NCBI RefSeq assembly: GCF_001427285.1
Contig: NZ_LMFV01000023.1
Location: 124,001 to 188,000, forward strand
Direction of reading: 5' to 3'
DNA from: Mesorhizobium sp. Root552
GTDB taxonomy: Bacteria > Pseudomonadota > Alphaproteobacteria > Rhizobiales > Rhizobiaceae
Length of the DNA stretch: 64,000 nt
This document shows positions 17,934 to 26,786 of the stretch, one piece after another. Position 1 is the first letter of the stretch, and every line of letters starts with the position of its first letter. A program made the position numbers and the translations under genes. Below the pieces are notes generated by a model. The model was not told the DNA's origin, searched no databases, and saw nothing but the letters and a program-made list of their open reading frames with translations.

Positions 17934-19106
17934 ATGACCGAGCCCTCTTCCCAGAAAGCCGCAACACGCCCTCTTGCCGGCATGCGCGTGCTCGATTTCA
18001 GCCGTGTGCTGGCCGGTCCCTATTGCACCGCGCTGCTGGCCGATCTGGGTGCCGACGTCATCAAGGTGGAGCCGCCGGCAGGTGACGACTACCGCCATGT
18101 CGGCCCCTTCATCGAAGGTGAGAGCGCGTTGTTCCTAGCCGTCAATCGCGGCAAGCGCAGCATCTCGCTGGATCTGACCAAGCCGGGCGATCTTGCCATC
18201 GGGCAGGCGCTTGCCGCTAGGTCGGATGTCGTCGTCGAGAATTTCCGCCCCGGTGTCGCCGACAAGCTGGGCATCGGCTGGGGAAAGCTATCCGGCATCA
18301 ATCCGAAGCTGGTTTACGCTTCCATTTCCGGCTTCGGCCAGAAAGGCGAACTTGCTGCCCGGCCCGCCTACGACATCGTTCTCCAGGCCATGAGCGGCAT
18401 CATGTCGGTCACCGGCACGCCGGACGGCCCGCCAACGCTGGTGGGCGAATCCATCGCCGACGTGGTTGCCGGCCTGTTCGGCTCATGGTCCATCCTTGCC
18501 GCGCTGGTGGAGCGGCAGACCACTGGTATCGGCCGTCACATCGACCTTGCCATGTTCGATGCGATGATCGCCATCCAGCCGCTGGTCGTGGCCCGTTACC
18601 TTGCCTCCGGGCAAGCCCCGCAGCGCGTCGGCAATCGGCATGCGCTGTCCGCACCTTTCGGTGCGTTCCAGGCGCGCGACGGCATGTTCGTTCTGGCAGT
18701 GCTCAACAACAAGCTGTTCGGCATTTTGGCAAACCTCATCGGCCGCCCGGAACTGGCTGCGGATCATCGCTTTGGCAGCGACACCGACCGGCTGGCCAAC
18801 GAACAGGCCTTGCGCGAAGCGATCGAAGGCTGGTCCCGCCAACTGACCGCCGAAGGCGCGGTCAGCGCCCTTGTGGCCGCCGGTGTGCCCGCTGCCGAGA
18901 TAAGCGACATGGCCGAAGCGCTTAAGTCTCCGCATGCCGAGGCGCGCGGCCTGTTGCAGGAAACCGAGCATCCGCTGCTGGGGGCCGTGCGGGTGCCTGA
19001 ACAGCCGGCCCGCTTCTCAGGCGTGGTGCGCGGGGGTATCGCTGCGGCTCCCGCCCTCGACGCGGACCGTCAGACCATATTGGCCGAATTGGGCGAGGAG
19101 ACATGA
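17934..19106 (+). CDS. CaiB/BaiF family CoA-transferase
   Basis: 390-residue family III CoA-transferase. GMRVLDFSRVLAGPYCTALL and LGADVIKVEPP at the N-terminus are diagnostic; the likely catalytic aspartate is in GESIADVVAG near residue 170. Its stop overlaps the acyl-CoA dehydrogenase start in an ATGA, so the two act together: CoA activation of a carboxylate, then alpha,beta-oxidation of the thioester (or the reverse). The pairing recalls CaiB-CaiA of carnitine metabolism, but these families are broad and the substrate is open. It is divergent from an amino-acid importer. Confidence 0.94.
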   Translation: MTEPSSQKAATRPLAGMRVLDFSRVLAGPYCTALLADLGADVIKVEPPAGDDYRHVGPFIEGESALFLAVNRGKRSISLDLTKPGDLAIGQALAARSDVVVENFRPGVADKLGIGWGKLSGINPKLVYASISGFGQKGELAARPAYDIVLQAMSGIMSVTGTPDGPPTLVGESIADVVAGLFGSWSILAALVERQTTGIGRHIDLAMFDAMIAIQPLVVARYLASGQAPQRVGNRHALSAPFGAFQARDGMFVLAVLNNKLFGILANLIGRPELAADHRFGSDTDRLANEQALREAIEGWSRQLTAEGAVSALVAAGVPAAEISDMAEALKSPHAEARGLLQETEHPLLGAVRVPEQPARFSGVVRGGIAAAPALDADRQTILAELGEET

Positions 19107-20236
19107 ACGTGACCGTGCACAATGAGGATGATCAGGCGCTGATCGAAGCAGTCCGCCGCTATTGCGCCGAGGTGCTGGTGCCGGCAGCCGCTGAGATCGA
19201 CGAAACCAGCCGCTCGGCCACCTGTCACCTGGGCAGCCTTGCCGAAATGGGATTGATGGGCCTGAACATTCCCGAAGCATATGGTGGCCTGGGCTTGCGG
19301 CCGACCGCCTTATTCGATGCGGTCGCGCTGATCGCCAGTGCTTGCGGCTCCACGGCTTCCATGATCACCGCGCACTGGCTTGCAACCGATTCCATCCTGT
19401 ATGGCGGCGACGAGGCGCAGCGGCATCGCTATCTCACAGGCGCTGCCGACAAGAGCATTGGCGCATTCGCACTGACCGAACCCGGCGCAGGCTCCAATCC
19501 GGCCGACATGAAGACGCGCGCGGTGCGTGAAGGCAACTTCTATCGCATCACCGGCACCAAGCATTTCATCTCCAACGCGGCGGAGGCCGCGTTCATCGTC
19601 GTCTATGCCAAGACCGATCCGGCGGCAGGTGCGCGCGGCATCTCTGCTTTCGTGGTCGATCCGAAGGCTGGCGGCGTACGTTTCGGTTCGCCTGAGCGGA
19701 CCATGGGCCTGCGTGGCGGCCATGTTTTCGAGGTATCGATCGATTGCCTCGTTGCGGAGGAAGACCGTCTCGGGTCGGAAGGCTCGGGCTTTCGCACCGC
19801 GCTCAAGGTTCTCGATGGCGGGCGCGTCGAGATCGCAGCCTGCGCCGTCGGTATTGCCGAGGCAGCTCTCGGGGCGGCGATCGAGTGGGCGAAACAGCGC
19901 AAGATCGGCGGTGAGCCGATAGCCGGTTTCCAGGGCCTGCAATGGATGTTCGCCGACATGGCGACCGACATCGAGGCTGCGCGCCTTCTCGGCATGGCGG
20001 CGGCAACCAAGCGCGAGGCAGGCGAGCGCTATTCGCGCGAATCCTCCATGGCGAAGCTGTTTGCCTCCGAAATGGTCGGTCGCGTTACCGACAAGGCAAT
20101 CCAGATCCATGGCGGATATGGCTATACGCGCGACCTGCCGCTCGAACGCTACGCTCGCGATGCACGCATCTTCCGCATCTATGAGGGGTCGTCGGAGATA
20201 CAGCGCAACATCATCGCACGCACGATACTGGGCTAG
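19103..20236 (+). CDS. Acyl-CoA dehydrogenase family protein
   Basis: 377-residue flavoprotein, normal family length. Family signatures are ALTEPGAGSNPADMKT around residue 120, QIHGGYGYTRDLPLERYARD around 333, and RIYEGSSEIQRNIIAR at the C-terminus with the usual catalytic glutamate in IYEG. It would dehydrogenate the acyl-CoA made by the overlapping CoA-transferase, passing electrons to ETF. Confidence 0.95.
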   Translation: MNVTVHNEDDQALIEAVRRYCAEVLVPAAAEIDETSRSATCHLGSLAEMGLMGLNIPEAYGGLGLRPTALFDAVALIASACGSTASMITAHWLATDSILYGGDEAQRHRYLTGAADKSIGAFALTEPGAGSNPADMKTRAVREGNFYRITGTKHFISNAAEAAFIVVYAKTDPAAGARGISAFVVDPKAGGVRFGSPERTMGLRGGHVFEVSIDCLVAEEDRLGSEGSGFRTALKVLDGGRVEIAACAVGIAEAALGAAIEWAKQRKIGGEPIAGFQGLQWMFADMATDIEAARLLGMAAATKREAGERYSRESSMAKLFASEMVGRVTDKAIQIHGGYGYTRDLPLERYARDARIFRIYEGSSEIQRNIIARTILG

Positions 20237-20288
20237 GTCCCGACTCTGGATGCATAACCATCGGAGAACCGGTCTGGAAGTTGGACGC

Positions 20289-21245
20289 TCAGCCGGCTTT
20301 GACGGGCGGCGGCGTCCAGTTAGCTGCAAAAGCTTCCTGACGCCGGGAGATCGAGGTAATCCACGTGCGCAGTTCCGGCCCATACGGCTTTTCCAAAGCG
20401 GCACGGTCCCATGCCAGGAAGTAGGCGTGCGACATGCGCAGCCGCTGATTGAAAGGAACTACGAGCCGGCCGGACGCGATCTCGTCAGCCGACATAGAAA
20501 GTTGCGCCAGCACGAAGCCACGGCCATTGACGGCGGCGTCGATGGCGGCACTCGACAGCGACAGCGTAAGCTCGCCCGATGTCTTGCTGTAGTGCTCGCC
20601 GATGCTTGCCGCCCATTCCGGCCAGCCCGGCAGCAGGCTGTGGCTGCGGTCCCATTCTATGCCGAGCAGCGGCATGCTCAATATGTCGGATGGCCTTCGC
20701 AATTTGTACTTCGCCAGCAACGCAGGCGAACAGGCCGGCACCACCCAGTCGGTGAACAGTTCGGAATAGTGGTCGAACTCCTGCACCTTGGCGCCATACG
20801 AGATGCGAAAATCGACCTGGTCGTCACCGAAGCGGGGCTCAAGCTCGGTACCTTCAAGGCGCACTGCCGCGTCAGGATGGTCAGCCTGCCAGTCGAAAAG
20901 CTGGGGCGCAATCCATTTGATGGCGAGCGAAGGCAGGCAGGAGATGGTGAACCCGCTTTCCAGCCGCTTGCGGGCCAGGATTTCCTGCGCTTCCCTTATC
21001 TGGTTGAAGCCGCGCGAGATTTCGGCGTGATAGATCCTGCCCCACGAACCCAGCGCCACGGTCTTGCCTCGCCGCTCCAGAAGCTTAACGCCGAGCGTCT
21101 CCTCGGCCTTGCGGATCTGTTGGCTGATCGCTCCGGCGGAAACGCCAAGCTCCTTGGCGGCAGCGGTGACGCTACCGTGCCTTCCAAAGGCTTCGAAAGC
21201 CTGTATCGCACGCAGGGGAGGCAGGTTGCTGGCCAAGGGTATCAT
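20289..21245 (-). CDS. LysR family transcriptional regulator (GcvA-like)
   Basis: 318-residue regulator starting at 21245 (MIPLASNLPPLRAIQAFEAF); the frame is open upstream but LysR proteins begin here. The winged helix-turn-helix is at about residues 10-65 (GSVTAAAKELGVSAGAISQQ), followed by a substrate-binding domain. It is divergent from the Rieske oxygenase operon with a perfect inverted repeat between, so it most likely regulates that operon. Confidence 0.94.
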   Translation of the reverse strand: MIPLASNLPPLRAIQAFEAFGRHGSVTAAAKELGVSAGAISQQIRKAEETLGVKLLERRGKTVALGSWGRIYHAEISRGFNQIREAQEILARKRLESGFTISCLPSLAIKWIAPQLFDWQADHPDAAVRLEGTELEPRFGDDQVDFRISYGAKVQEFDHYSELFTDWVVPACSPALLAKYKLRRPSDILSMPLLGIEWDRSHSLLPGWPEWAASIGEHYSKTSGELTLSLSSAAIDAAVNGRGFVLAQLSMSADEIASGRLVVPFNQRLRMSHAYFLAWDRAALEKPYGPELRTWITSISRRQEAFAANWTPPPVKAG

Positions 21246-21261
21246 GCCGCTGTTGAGGTTT

Positions 21262-21280
21262 GTTTTAGATTTTCTAAAAC
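21262..21280. promoter_or_regulatory. Inverted repeat, candidate LysR operator
   Basis: GTTTTAGA-TTT-TCTAAAAC, a perfect 19-bp inverted repeat between the divergent LysR gene and the Rieske oxygenase operon, close to the LysR start. It fits the T-N11-A pattern of LysR-type sites. Confidence 0.65.
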
Positions 21281-21363
21281 AGAACGCATTTGCAAGGCCT
21301 TTATGCATTTTGGGCGGCGGCGTATTCTCAATAAAGAAATAGCCACCCTGGGAGGAAGCCAAC

Positions 21364-22404
21364 ATGTTTCTCAAGAACGCCTGGTATGTCGCCGCATGGG
21401 ATCATGAGGTCGGGCGCGATTTGAAACCCATCAAGATCCTCGGCGAGGAAATCGTCCTCTATCGCAAGAGCGACGGCACGCCTGCCGCACTGGAGGATGC
21501 CTGCCCGCACCGCAAACTGCCGCTGTCGATGGGGCGCATCAAGGGTGACGACGTCGAATGCGGCTATCATGGCCTGACCTTCGACTGCACCGGTACCTGC
21601 ACGCGTGTTCCGGGCGCTGAAAAGATCCCGCACGTTGCGAGGGTCCAGTCCTATCCGGTCGCCGAGCGCTACGGCCTGCTCTGGATCTGGATGGGCGAGG
21701 CGGAACAGGCCGACCCTGCGAAAATCTTCGAAGTCGACCATTGGGGTGACCCGGCCTGGGGCGTCAACCGCGGCGAATCCATGATGCTTGACTGCAACTA
21801 TCTCTACATGACCGACAATCTGCTCGACCCGTCGCATGTGTCCTGGGTGCACCAGACCTCGTTCGGCGGCGTGGCGGCAATCGAAGGCGTGCCGCTCGAA
21901 ACCACCGTCGGTGAAAACGGGGTTACGGTCTGGCGCTGGATGATCGACGTCGAACCGGCGCCCTTCTATGCGCCTTTCCTGAAGTTCAAGGGCAATTGCG
22001 ACCGCAAGCAGCACTACGAAGTGCGCTATCCGAGCAACGCGATCATCAAGGCCATTTTCGTGCCGGCCAACACTGGCGGCGAAGACAAGCCTTACCATGA
22101 CGACGTCTTCCTCATGGACAGCTACAACTTCATGACGCCGATCGACGAGAACCAGACGAAATATTACTGGTTCCAGATGCGCAACTTCGCGCCGAACGAC
22201 GAGGAAGTGTCGAGCCAGTTCGCCAAGTCCGTACGCGGTGCATTCGACGAAGATCGAGCGGTGCTCAATGCCGTTCACAAGGGCATGGCCAACAAGCGCA
22301 CTCCCAATCTCGATCTCAAGATCGACGTTGGTCCGCTGCGCTATCGCCGCAACCTCGCCAACCTGATCGCAGCTGAAAACCAGAAGCTTGCGGCGGCTGA
22401 ATGA
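21364..22404 (+). CDS. Rieske non-heme iron oxygenase, VanA-like
   Basis: 346-residue aromatic-ring-hydroxylating/O-demethylating type oxygenase subunit. The Rieske cluster ligands are in CPHRKLPLS (C-x-H, near residue 47) and CGYHGL (C-x2-H, near residue 66). The catalytic domain has the DNLLDPSHVSWVH segment with iron-binding residues near 157-165. Size and architecture match vanillate O-demethylase VanA rather than two-subunit ring dioxygenases. It overlaps the reductase gene in an ATGA. GGAGG lies upstream of the ATG. A methoxy- or N-methyl substrate is possible. Confidence 0.92.
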   Translation: MFLKNAWYVAAWDHEVGRDLKPIKILGEEIVLYRKSDGTPAALEDACPHRKLPLSMGRIKGDDVECGYHGLTFDCTGTCTRVPGAEKIPHVARVQSYPVAERYGLLWIWMGEAEQADPAKIFEVDHWGDPAWGVNRGESMMLDCNYLYMTDNLLDPSHVSWVHQTSFGGVAAIEGVPLETTVGENGVTVWRWMIDVEPAPFYAPFLKFKGNCDRKQHYEVRYPSNAIIKAIFVPANTGGEDKPYHDDVFLMDSYNFMTPIDENQTKYYWFQMRNFAPNDEEVSSQFAKSVRGAFDEDRAVLNAVHKGMANKRTPNLDLKIDVGPLRYRRNLANLIAAENQKLAAAE

Positions 22405-23519
22405 ACGCGCTGGTAACGCCGCAAGCTGGACGCAAGACGGGCTTTCGCGACCTGAAAGTGGTCACGAAAACCCGCGAAAGCAGCATCATCACTTCCTTTG
22501 ACCTGGAACCCGTCGAGCCGGAAGGCTGGCGGGCTTTCCAGCCGGGACAGTTCCTTGTCTTCCGCATCCCGGTAGCGGATGGCAAGGATTTCGTGCTGCG
22601 CAACTACAGTGTCTCCTGCTCGCCTGCGCGCGAAGGCAGCTATCGCATCACCGTGAAGCGGGAAGCAGCGCCCCGATCCGATGTGCCGAACGGAGTGAGC
22701 TCCTGCTATCTGCACGACACGATCGAGGTCGGCGACGTGCTCGTGGCCGAGGGGCCGCGCGGCGAGTTTGTCCTCGACCGCACCAGCACGCGGCCGGTCG
22801 TGCTGCTCAGCGGCGGCGTCGGCCTGACGCCGATGGTGTCGATGCTGCACGCGCTCGCCATCGAAAGCGATCGCCCGGCCTTCTTCGTCCATGCCTGCGA
22901 GAACGGCGACGTGCACGCCTTGCGTGACGAGGTCGAGACGATTGCTGCGTCCCGACCAGGCATCAGCGCGCATTTCTGCTACCGGTTCCCGACGGAACAG
23001 GACAAGGCGCGCAAGCTCCACCACAGCGAAGGCGTCGTCACACGCGAATTGCTGCAGCGCCTTTTGCCGCTCGATGACTATGAGGTTTACCTGTGTGGGC
23101 CGCCGCCCTTCATGCAGGCGCTCTACCAAACCCTGCGCGGCCTCGGCATCGAGAAGAACCGCATTGCCTATGAATTCTTCGGCCCGGCGACCGTGCTTGA
23201 ACAGGTGCCTGCACCTGTTCTCGTCGCCGCGCCTCCCGTTTCGGACAAGAAAATCGCCAGCGATGCCATCACGGTCGAGTTCCGCAAATCCGGCCTCACC
23301 GTGCCGTGGGATGAGAAGGCCGGATCGCTGCTCGACTTTGCCGAGTCGCAAGGCCTTTCGCCGGAGTTCAGTTGCCGTGCCGGCATCTGCAGCACCTGCA
23401 AGTCGCATCTGGTTGAAGGCGCGGTCGCTTATTTCGAAGATCCGCTGGATGAACTCGGCACGAACGAAGTGCTGCTTTGCTGCTCGAAACCCCAGGGGCC
23501 GGTGGTGATCGACATCTGA
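22401..23519 (+). CDS. Ferredoxin reductase-type oxygenase partner, VanB/GbcB-like
   Basis: 372-residue reductase: an N-terminal FAD/flavin domain (FVLRNYSVS near residues 64-72), an NAD(P) domain (LLSGGVGLTPMVSML near 135) and a C-terminal plant-type 2Fe-2S domain (CRAGICSTCKSHL plus a later cysteine in LLCCSKP). It supplies electrons from NAD(P)H to the adjacent Rieske oxygenase. A linker of about 30 residues rich in Ala/Pro/Val separates reductase and ferredoxin domains. Confidence 0.92.
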   Translation: MNALVTPQAGRKTGFRDLKVVTKTRESSIITSFDLEPVEPEGWRAFQPGQFLVFRIPVADGKDFVLRNYSVSCSPAREGSYRITVKREAAPRSDVPNGVSSCYLHDTIEVGDVLVAEGPRGEFVLDRTSTRPVVLLSGGVGLTPMVSMLHALAIESDRPAFFVHACENGDVHALRDEVETIAASRPGISAHFCYRFPTEQDKARKLHHSEGVVTRELLQRLLPLDDYEVYLCGPPPFMQALYQTLRGLGIEKNRIAYEFFGPATVLEQVPAPVLVAAPPVSDKKIASDAITVEFRKSGLTVPWDEKAGSLLDFAESQGLSPEFSCRAGICSTCKSHLVEGAVAYFEDPLDELGTNEVLLCCSKPQGPVVIDI

Positions 23520-23523
23520 CCGG

Positions 23524-24708
23524 TTGGCGAATTTGGAACCGCACGGTTCGTACTACTTCACCTCACAAACGGAAATTCCCTTGGAACAATCGGCGAAAAC
23601 CAGACCGGAAGGCGAACTGCCCTTCAACCCTCATGTCGCATCGCTGCCAGCCTACAATGCCGGCATGAACATTGCCGCGGCGCGCGCCGTCAGCGGTCAT
23701 CACGACATCGCTCGTCTCGCCAGCAACGAGAACCCGGACGGCTGCTCGCCGAAGGTAATGGCGGCACTTTCCTCCGCCGGTTTCGAGCCGTGGCGCTATG
23801 CCGATCCGGCCTGCACGGCGCTACGGACCGCGCTCGGTGAAAGGCTGAAGGTCGAGCCGTCGCATATCGTCGTCGGCAACGGATCGGAGGAAATGATCGC
23901 CGCGATTTCCCGGGCCATGCTCGTTCCCGAGGCATCCGTCGTCACCGTGGTGCCGAGCTTCGGCTTGCACGAGATCGAGCCGCTGGCAGCGGGCGCGAAA
24001 GTGATCAAGATTGCGATGACTGCATCGCTCGGTTTCGATCTCGACGCGCTGGAACAGGCGATCGCCGCAGGCCCGCGCATCGTCTTCCTGTCTTCTCCGT
24101 GGAACCCGGTCGGACCGGGCCTCGACCGGCGGGAGCTTGAGCGTCTGGTCAATGCGGTGCGGCCCGGCACGCTGTTCGTGCTGGATGAGGCCTATTTCGA
24201 GTTTGCCGATCCGGACGCGCCGAACGGTATCGAACTGCTGCGCGAAAGCGGCATCGCGTATGTCGTGCTGCGAACCTTTTCCAAGGCCTATGGGCTGGCG
24301 GGACTGCGCGTCGGCTATTCGGTCTGTTCCGATAGCGAAGTTGCGCGCGTCGTCTCGGCTGCCAAGACACCCTTCAACGTCAATGCCGCCGCCCAGATCG
24401 CGGCTATTGCAGCGCTGGAAGACGACGCCTGGATGAAGGCGTCCGTCGCGCGCATCCGCACTGAGCGAGCGCGCGTTGCTGCGGCGCTTGGAAAGCTCGG
24501 CTTGCGCCTTGCTCCGTCCCAGACCAATTTCCTGTTCTTCGATTGCGGCGGCGAAAGTTCCGCGCTCGCCGCATCGCTTCTTCAGGCGGGCATCATCGTC
24601 AAGGCATGGCGCGAAAAGGGCTATGAGCGGTTCCTGCGCGTCACCATAGGTTCGCCAGCTGAAAACGACCGCCTGATCCAGGCCCTCGGACAATTGGTAT
24701 CACGATGA
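23524..24708 (+). CDS. Pyridoxal-phosphate aminotransferase, histidinol-phosphate aminotransferase-like
   Basis: About 394-residue class I/II aminotransferase of the HisC type. The PLP lysine is in TFSKAYGLAGLRVGY near residue 247; SNENPDGCSP is the substrate-entry motif and DEAYFEFAD the cofactor-binding aspartate region. The start is uncertain: TTG at 23524 is used here because homology-like sequence (FNPHVASLPAYNAG) begins before the first ATG at 23662; a TTG at 23581 is an alternative. Its place in an oxygenase operon points to a catabolic role or amino-donor step rather than histidine synthesis. Confidence 0.85.
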   Translation: MANLEPHGSYYFTSQTEIPLEQSAKTRPEGELPFNPHVASLPAYNAGMNIAAARAVSGHHDIARLASNENPDGCSPKVMAALSSAGFEPWRYADPACTALRTALGERLKVEPSHIVVGNGSEEMIAAISRAMLVPEASVVTVVPSFGLHEIEPLAAGAKVIKIAMTASLGFDLDALEQAIAAGPRIVFLSSPWNPVGPGLDRRELERLVNAVRPGTLFVLDEAYFEFADPDAPNGIELLRESGIAYVVLRTFSKAYGLAGLRVGYSVCSDSEVARVVSAAKTPFNVNAAAQIAAIAALEDDAWMKASVARIRTERARVAAALGKLGLRLAPSQTNFLFFDCGGESSALAASLLQAGIIVKAWREKGYERFLRVTIGSPAENDRLIQALGQLVSR

Positions 24709-26132
24709 CGTCCGGTTCTCTTGTGGCAGAGTTGGTCCCTGAAGCGACGCTCGATGCCTTGCGCGCCATCGTGGGTTCGGCAAACGTGCGGACCGGGGAG
24801 GCGGTAACGTCTGCCGATCCCGGCTGGAATCCCGACAATTTCGGCGCGGGCATCGTCGTTGCACCCGGCTCGACCGAACAGGTTGCCGCCGTCATCCAGC
24901 TCTGCCGCGACCATCAGGTATCCTTGGTGCCGCAAGGCGGACGCACAGGCCTCGTGGGCGGAAGCGTCTCAAGCCAGGGCCAAATCATTCTGTCGCTGGC
25001 GCGCATGAACGCCATCGAGCGGCTCGACCCGGTCGAAAGAGTTGCCGTCGTTCAGGCGGGCTGCACGCTGGAAACGCTGCAAGCCGCCGCCGCCGAGCAT
25101 CGGCTCGAACCCGGCATCGATCTGCCGTCACGCGGTTCGGCGACCATTGGCGGCATGGTTTCCACCAATGCGGGCGGCATCATGGCCTTTCGCAACGGCG
25201 TCATGCGCCACCGCGTCCTTGGCCTTGAGGCGGTGTTGGCCGACGGCTCGATCATGACCGACCTGACCCGCGTCGTGAAAACCTCTGCCGGCTACGACCT
25301 GAAGCATCTCTTCATCGGCGCGGAAGGCACGCTCGGCATCGTCACCCGCGTGGTGGTAAAGCTCGAACCGCTGCCCAAGGCCACCGCGACTGCTCTGTTC
25401 GGCCTGCCTTCGGTCAGCGCCGCGCTGGAAACAATCCGCCTTGCCCTCGACACCGAGGCTGGCCATCTGCGCGCGGCGGAAGCGCTGTGGCAGTCCTACA
25501 TCAAGCTGGCCGCGTCCGCCCATGGCTGGTCCGAGCCCGACTTTCCGCTCGACCAGCCGATCTGCCTCCTGGTGTCGCTCGGCGGAGCCAGTGAGCAGGC
25601 GCTATACGACGAATTCGAACGGCTCTTTGCCGAAATACTTGACCGCTTCCCCGAAGCGACAGGCATCATCGCCAGTTCGAAGCAGCAGGAAATCGGGCTG
25701 TGGCGGCTGCGCGAAGATACGGACGTCATCTACCGGACTCATCCGGCCTCGCCATCCTACGACGTGTCGGTGCCGCTGTCGGAAATCGACGCCTATGTCG
25801 CGCATATCCTGCGCGGCCTTTCCGAAATCGAGCTGGATCTGGCGCCCTATCTGTTCGGGCATCTGGCCGACGGCAACCTGCACATTGCGCTTAATCGAAC
25901 CGGCCCGTTGAGTGACAGCATGGCAAGTGCTGTGGAAGCCGTCCTCTACAACGGCTTGCGTGAGCGGGGAGGTTCGTTCTCAGCCGAGCACGGCGTTGGC
26001 TCCAAGCGCATCCATTCGCTGATGGCAACCGCGGACTCGACCAAGCTAAGCGCCATGGCGCAAGTGAAAGCAGCGCTAGACGGCCAGGGGGTCATGAACC
26101 CGGGCAAGGTATTGCCGTTGAAACGGCGGTAA
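24705..26132 (+). CDS. FAD-binding oxidoreductase, GlcD/D-2-hydroxyacid dehydrogenase family
   Basis: 475-residue flavoprotein. The PCMH-type FAD domain contains VPQGGRTGLVGGSVSSQGQI near residues 74-93 and GSATIGGMVSTNAGG near 147; the C-terminal domain has HLADGNLHIALN and SAEHGVGSKR, likely metal and substrate contacts. It oxidises D-2-hydroxyacids such as lactate, glycolate or 2-hydroxyglutarate in known members. ATGA overlap with the aminotransferase; last gene of the LysR-flanked operon. Confidence 0.93.
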   Translation: MTSGSLVAELVPEATLDALRAIVGSANVRTGEAVTSADPGWNPDNFGAGIVVAPGSTEQVAAVIQLCRDHQVSLVPQGGRTGLVGGSVSSQGQIILSLARMNAIERLDPVERVAVVQAGCTLETLQAAAAEHRLEPGIDLPSRGSATIGGMVSTNAGGIMAFRNGVMRHRVLGLEAVLADGSIMTDLTRVVKTSAGYDLKHLFIGAEGTLGIVTRVVVKLEPLPKATATALFGLPSVSAALETIRLALDTEAGHLRAAEALWQSYIKLAASAHGWSEPDFPLDQPICLLVSLGGASEQALYDEFERLFAEILDRFPEATGIIASSKQQEIGLWRLREDTDVIYRTHPASPSYDVSVPLSEIDAYVAHILRGLSEIELDLAPYLFGHLADGNLHIALNRTGPLSDSMASAVEAVLYNGLRERGGSFSAEHGVGSKRIHSLMATADSTKLSAMAQVKAALDGQGVMNPGKVLPLKRR

Positions 26133-26160
26133 GCCGCTCACGCTCGATTGAAACAGGAAT

Positions 26161-26185
26161 CGGCTCGCCTTCAAGCGAGCCGTTT
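26161..26185 (+). terminator. Hairpin terminator between convergent genes
   Basis: CGGCTCGC-CTTCAA-GCGAGCCG followed by TTT. Perfect 8-bp stem, 28 bp after the FAD dehydrogenase stop and before the end of the convergent GlcG-like gene. Confidence 0.6.
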
Positions 26186-26203
26186 CCATAATGTGCGTTG
26201 GAT

Positions 26204-26689
26204 TTACTCGGCAGCGCCGATTGCCTTCAAACCGGCCACGGCGCAGCCGGCATCGATATCGCCCGAGGGAGCGCCGCCGACGCCGATGCCGCCGACAAGT
26301 GCCTTGCCGAACTTGATCGGCAGGCCGCCGGCCTGGATGACCATACGCGCATCCATGTCGCGCAAGCCTTCGTTTGCCGGCTTGGAAGCGATGAATTCCG
26401 CCAGCCCGGCCGTATCGCGGCCGAGAGCGGCAGAGGTGAATGCCTTGCCTTGCGCACTGGAACCGGTATGCGGGCCGGAATTGTCGGCCTTGATCAGAAC
26501 CTTGGTCGAGCCGTCGCGCGCCACGATCGCGACGCTGACATTGTGGCCTTCGGCGACGCAGGCCTTCAGCGCGGCGTCCGCAGCCTTGGTGGCGATGTCG
26601 AGCGGCAGGTAGGGAGCGGTCGGCAGTTCCTGCGCGGTGGCGGCAAGGGGAGCCAGAACGGCAGCGGCGAGAACGAGGTTGCGGAGCAT
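26204..26689 (-). CDS. Secreted heme-binding protein, GlcG/HbpS family (DUF336)
   Basis: 161-residue protein with a signal peptide (residues 1-19, ending ATAQE) and a single GlcG/HbpS-type domain (IATKAADAALKACVAEGHNV, then GGLPIKFGKALVGGIGVGG). Family members bind heme or small ligands; HbpS of Streptomyces is an exported partner of the SenS-SenR two-component system. Here the gene follows a histidine kinase and response regulator pair on the same strand by 90 bp, with a perfect inverted repeat in front, so a similar role is possible. Confidence 0.88.
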   Translation of the reverse strand: MLRNLVLAAAVLAPLAATAQELPTAPYLPLDIATKAADAALKACVAEGHNVSVAIVARDGSTKVLIKADNSGPHTGSSAQGKAFTSAALGRDTAGLAEFIASKPANEGLRDMDARMVIQAGGLPIKFGKALVGGIGVGGAPSGDIDAGCAVAGLKAIGAAE

Positions 26690-26770
26690 CTGTTGGTTTC
26701 CTTTCCAAGTTGATGGAAGGAAGCTAGCGCACGTCTCGAACGACGGGCATTCGTAGGCCTTGCAATGGTG

Positions 26771-26786
26771 TCCGTAGTTCTACGGA
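26771..26786. promoter_or_regulatory. Inverted repeat upstream of GlcG/HbpS-like gene
   Basis: TCCGTAG-TT-CTACGGA, perfect 7-bp arms. It straddles the stop codon of the response regulator gene and lies 81 bp upstream of the GlcG-like start. It is a candidate site for the adjacent FixJ/NarL-type regulator (inference). Confidence 0.55.

Noticed and set aside
21328..23408. Two minus-strand frames over the Rieske oxygenase and reductase
   Set aside because: Antisense to genes with clear cofactor motifs.
23524..24708. Biosynthetic hisC
   Set aside because: The enzyme is HisC-like in sequence, but it sits in an oxygenase operon with overlapping genes and no his genes, so no hisC symbol is given.
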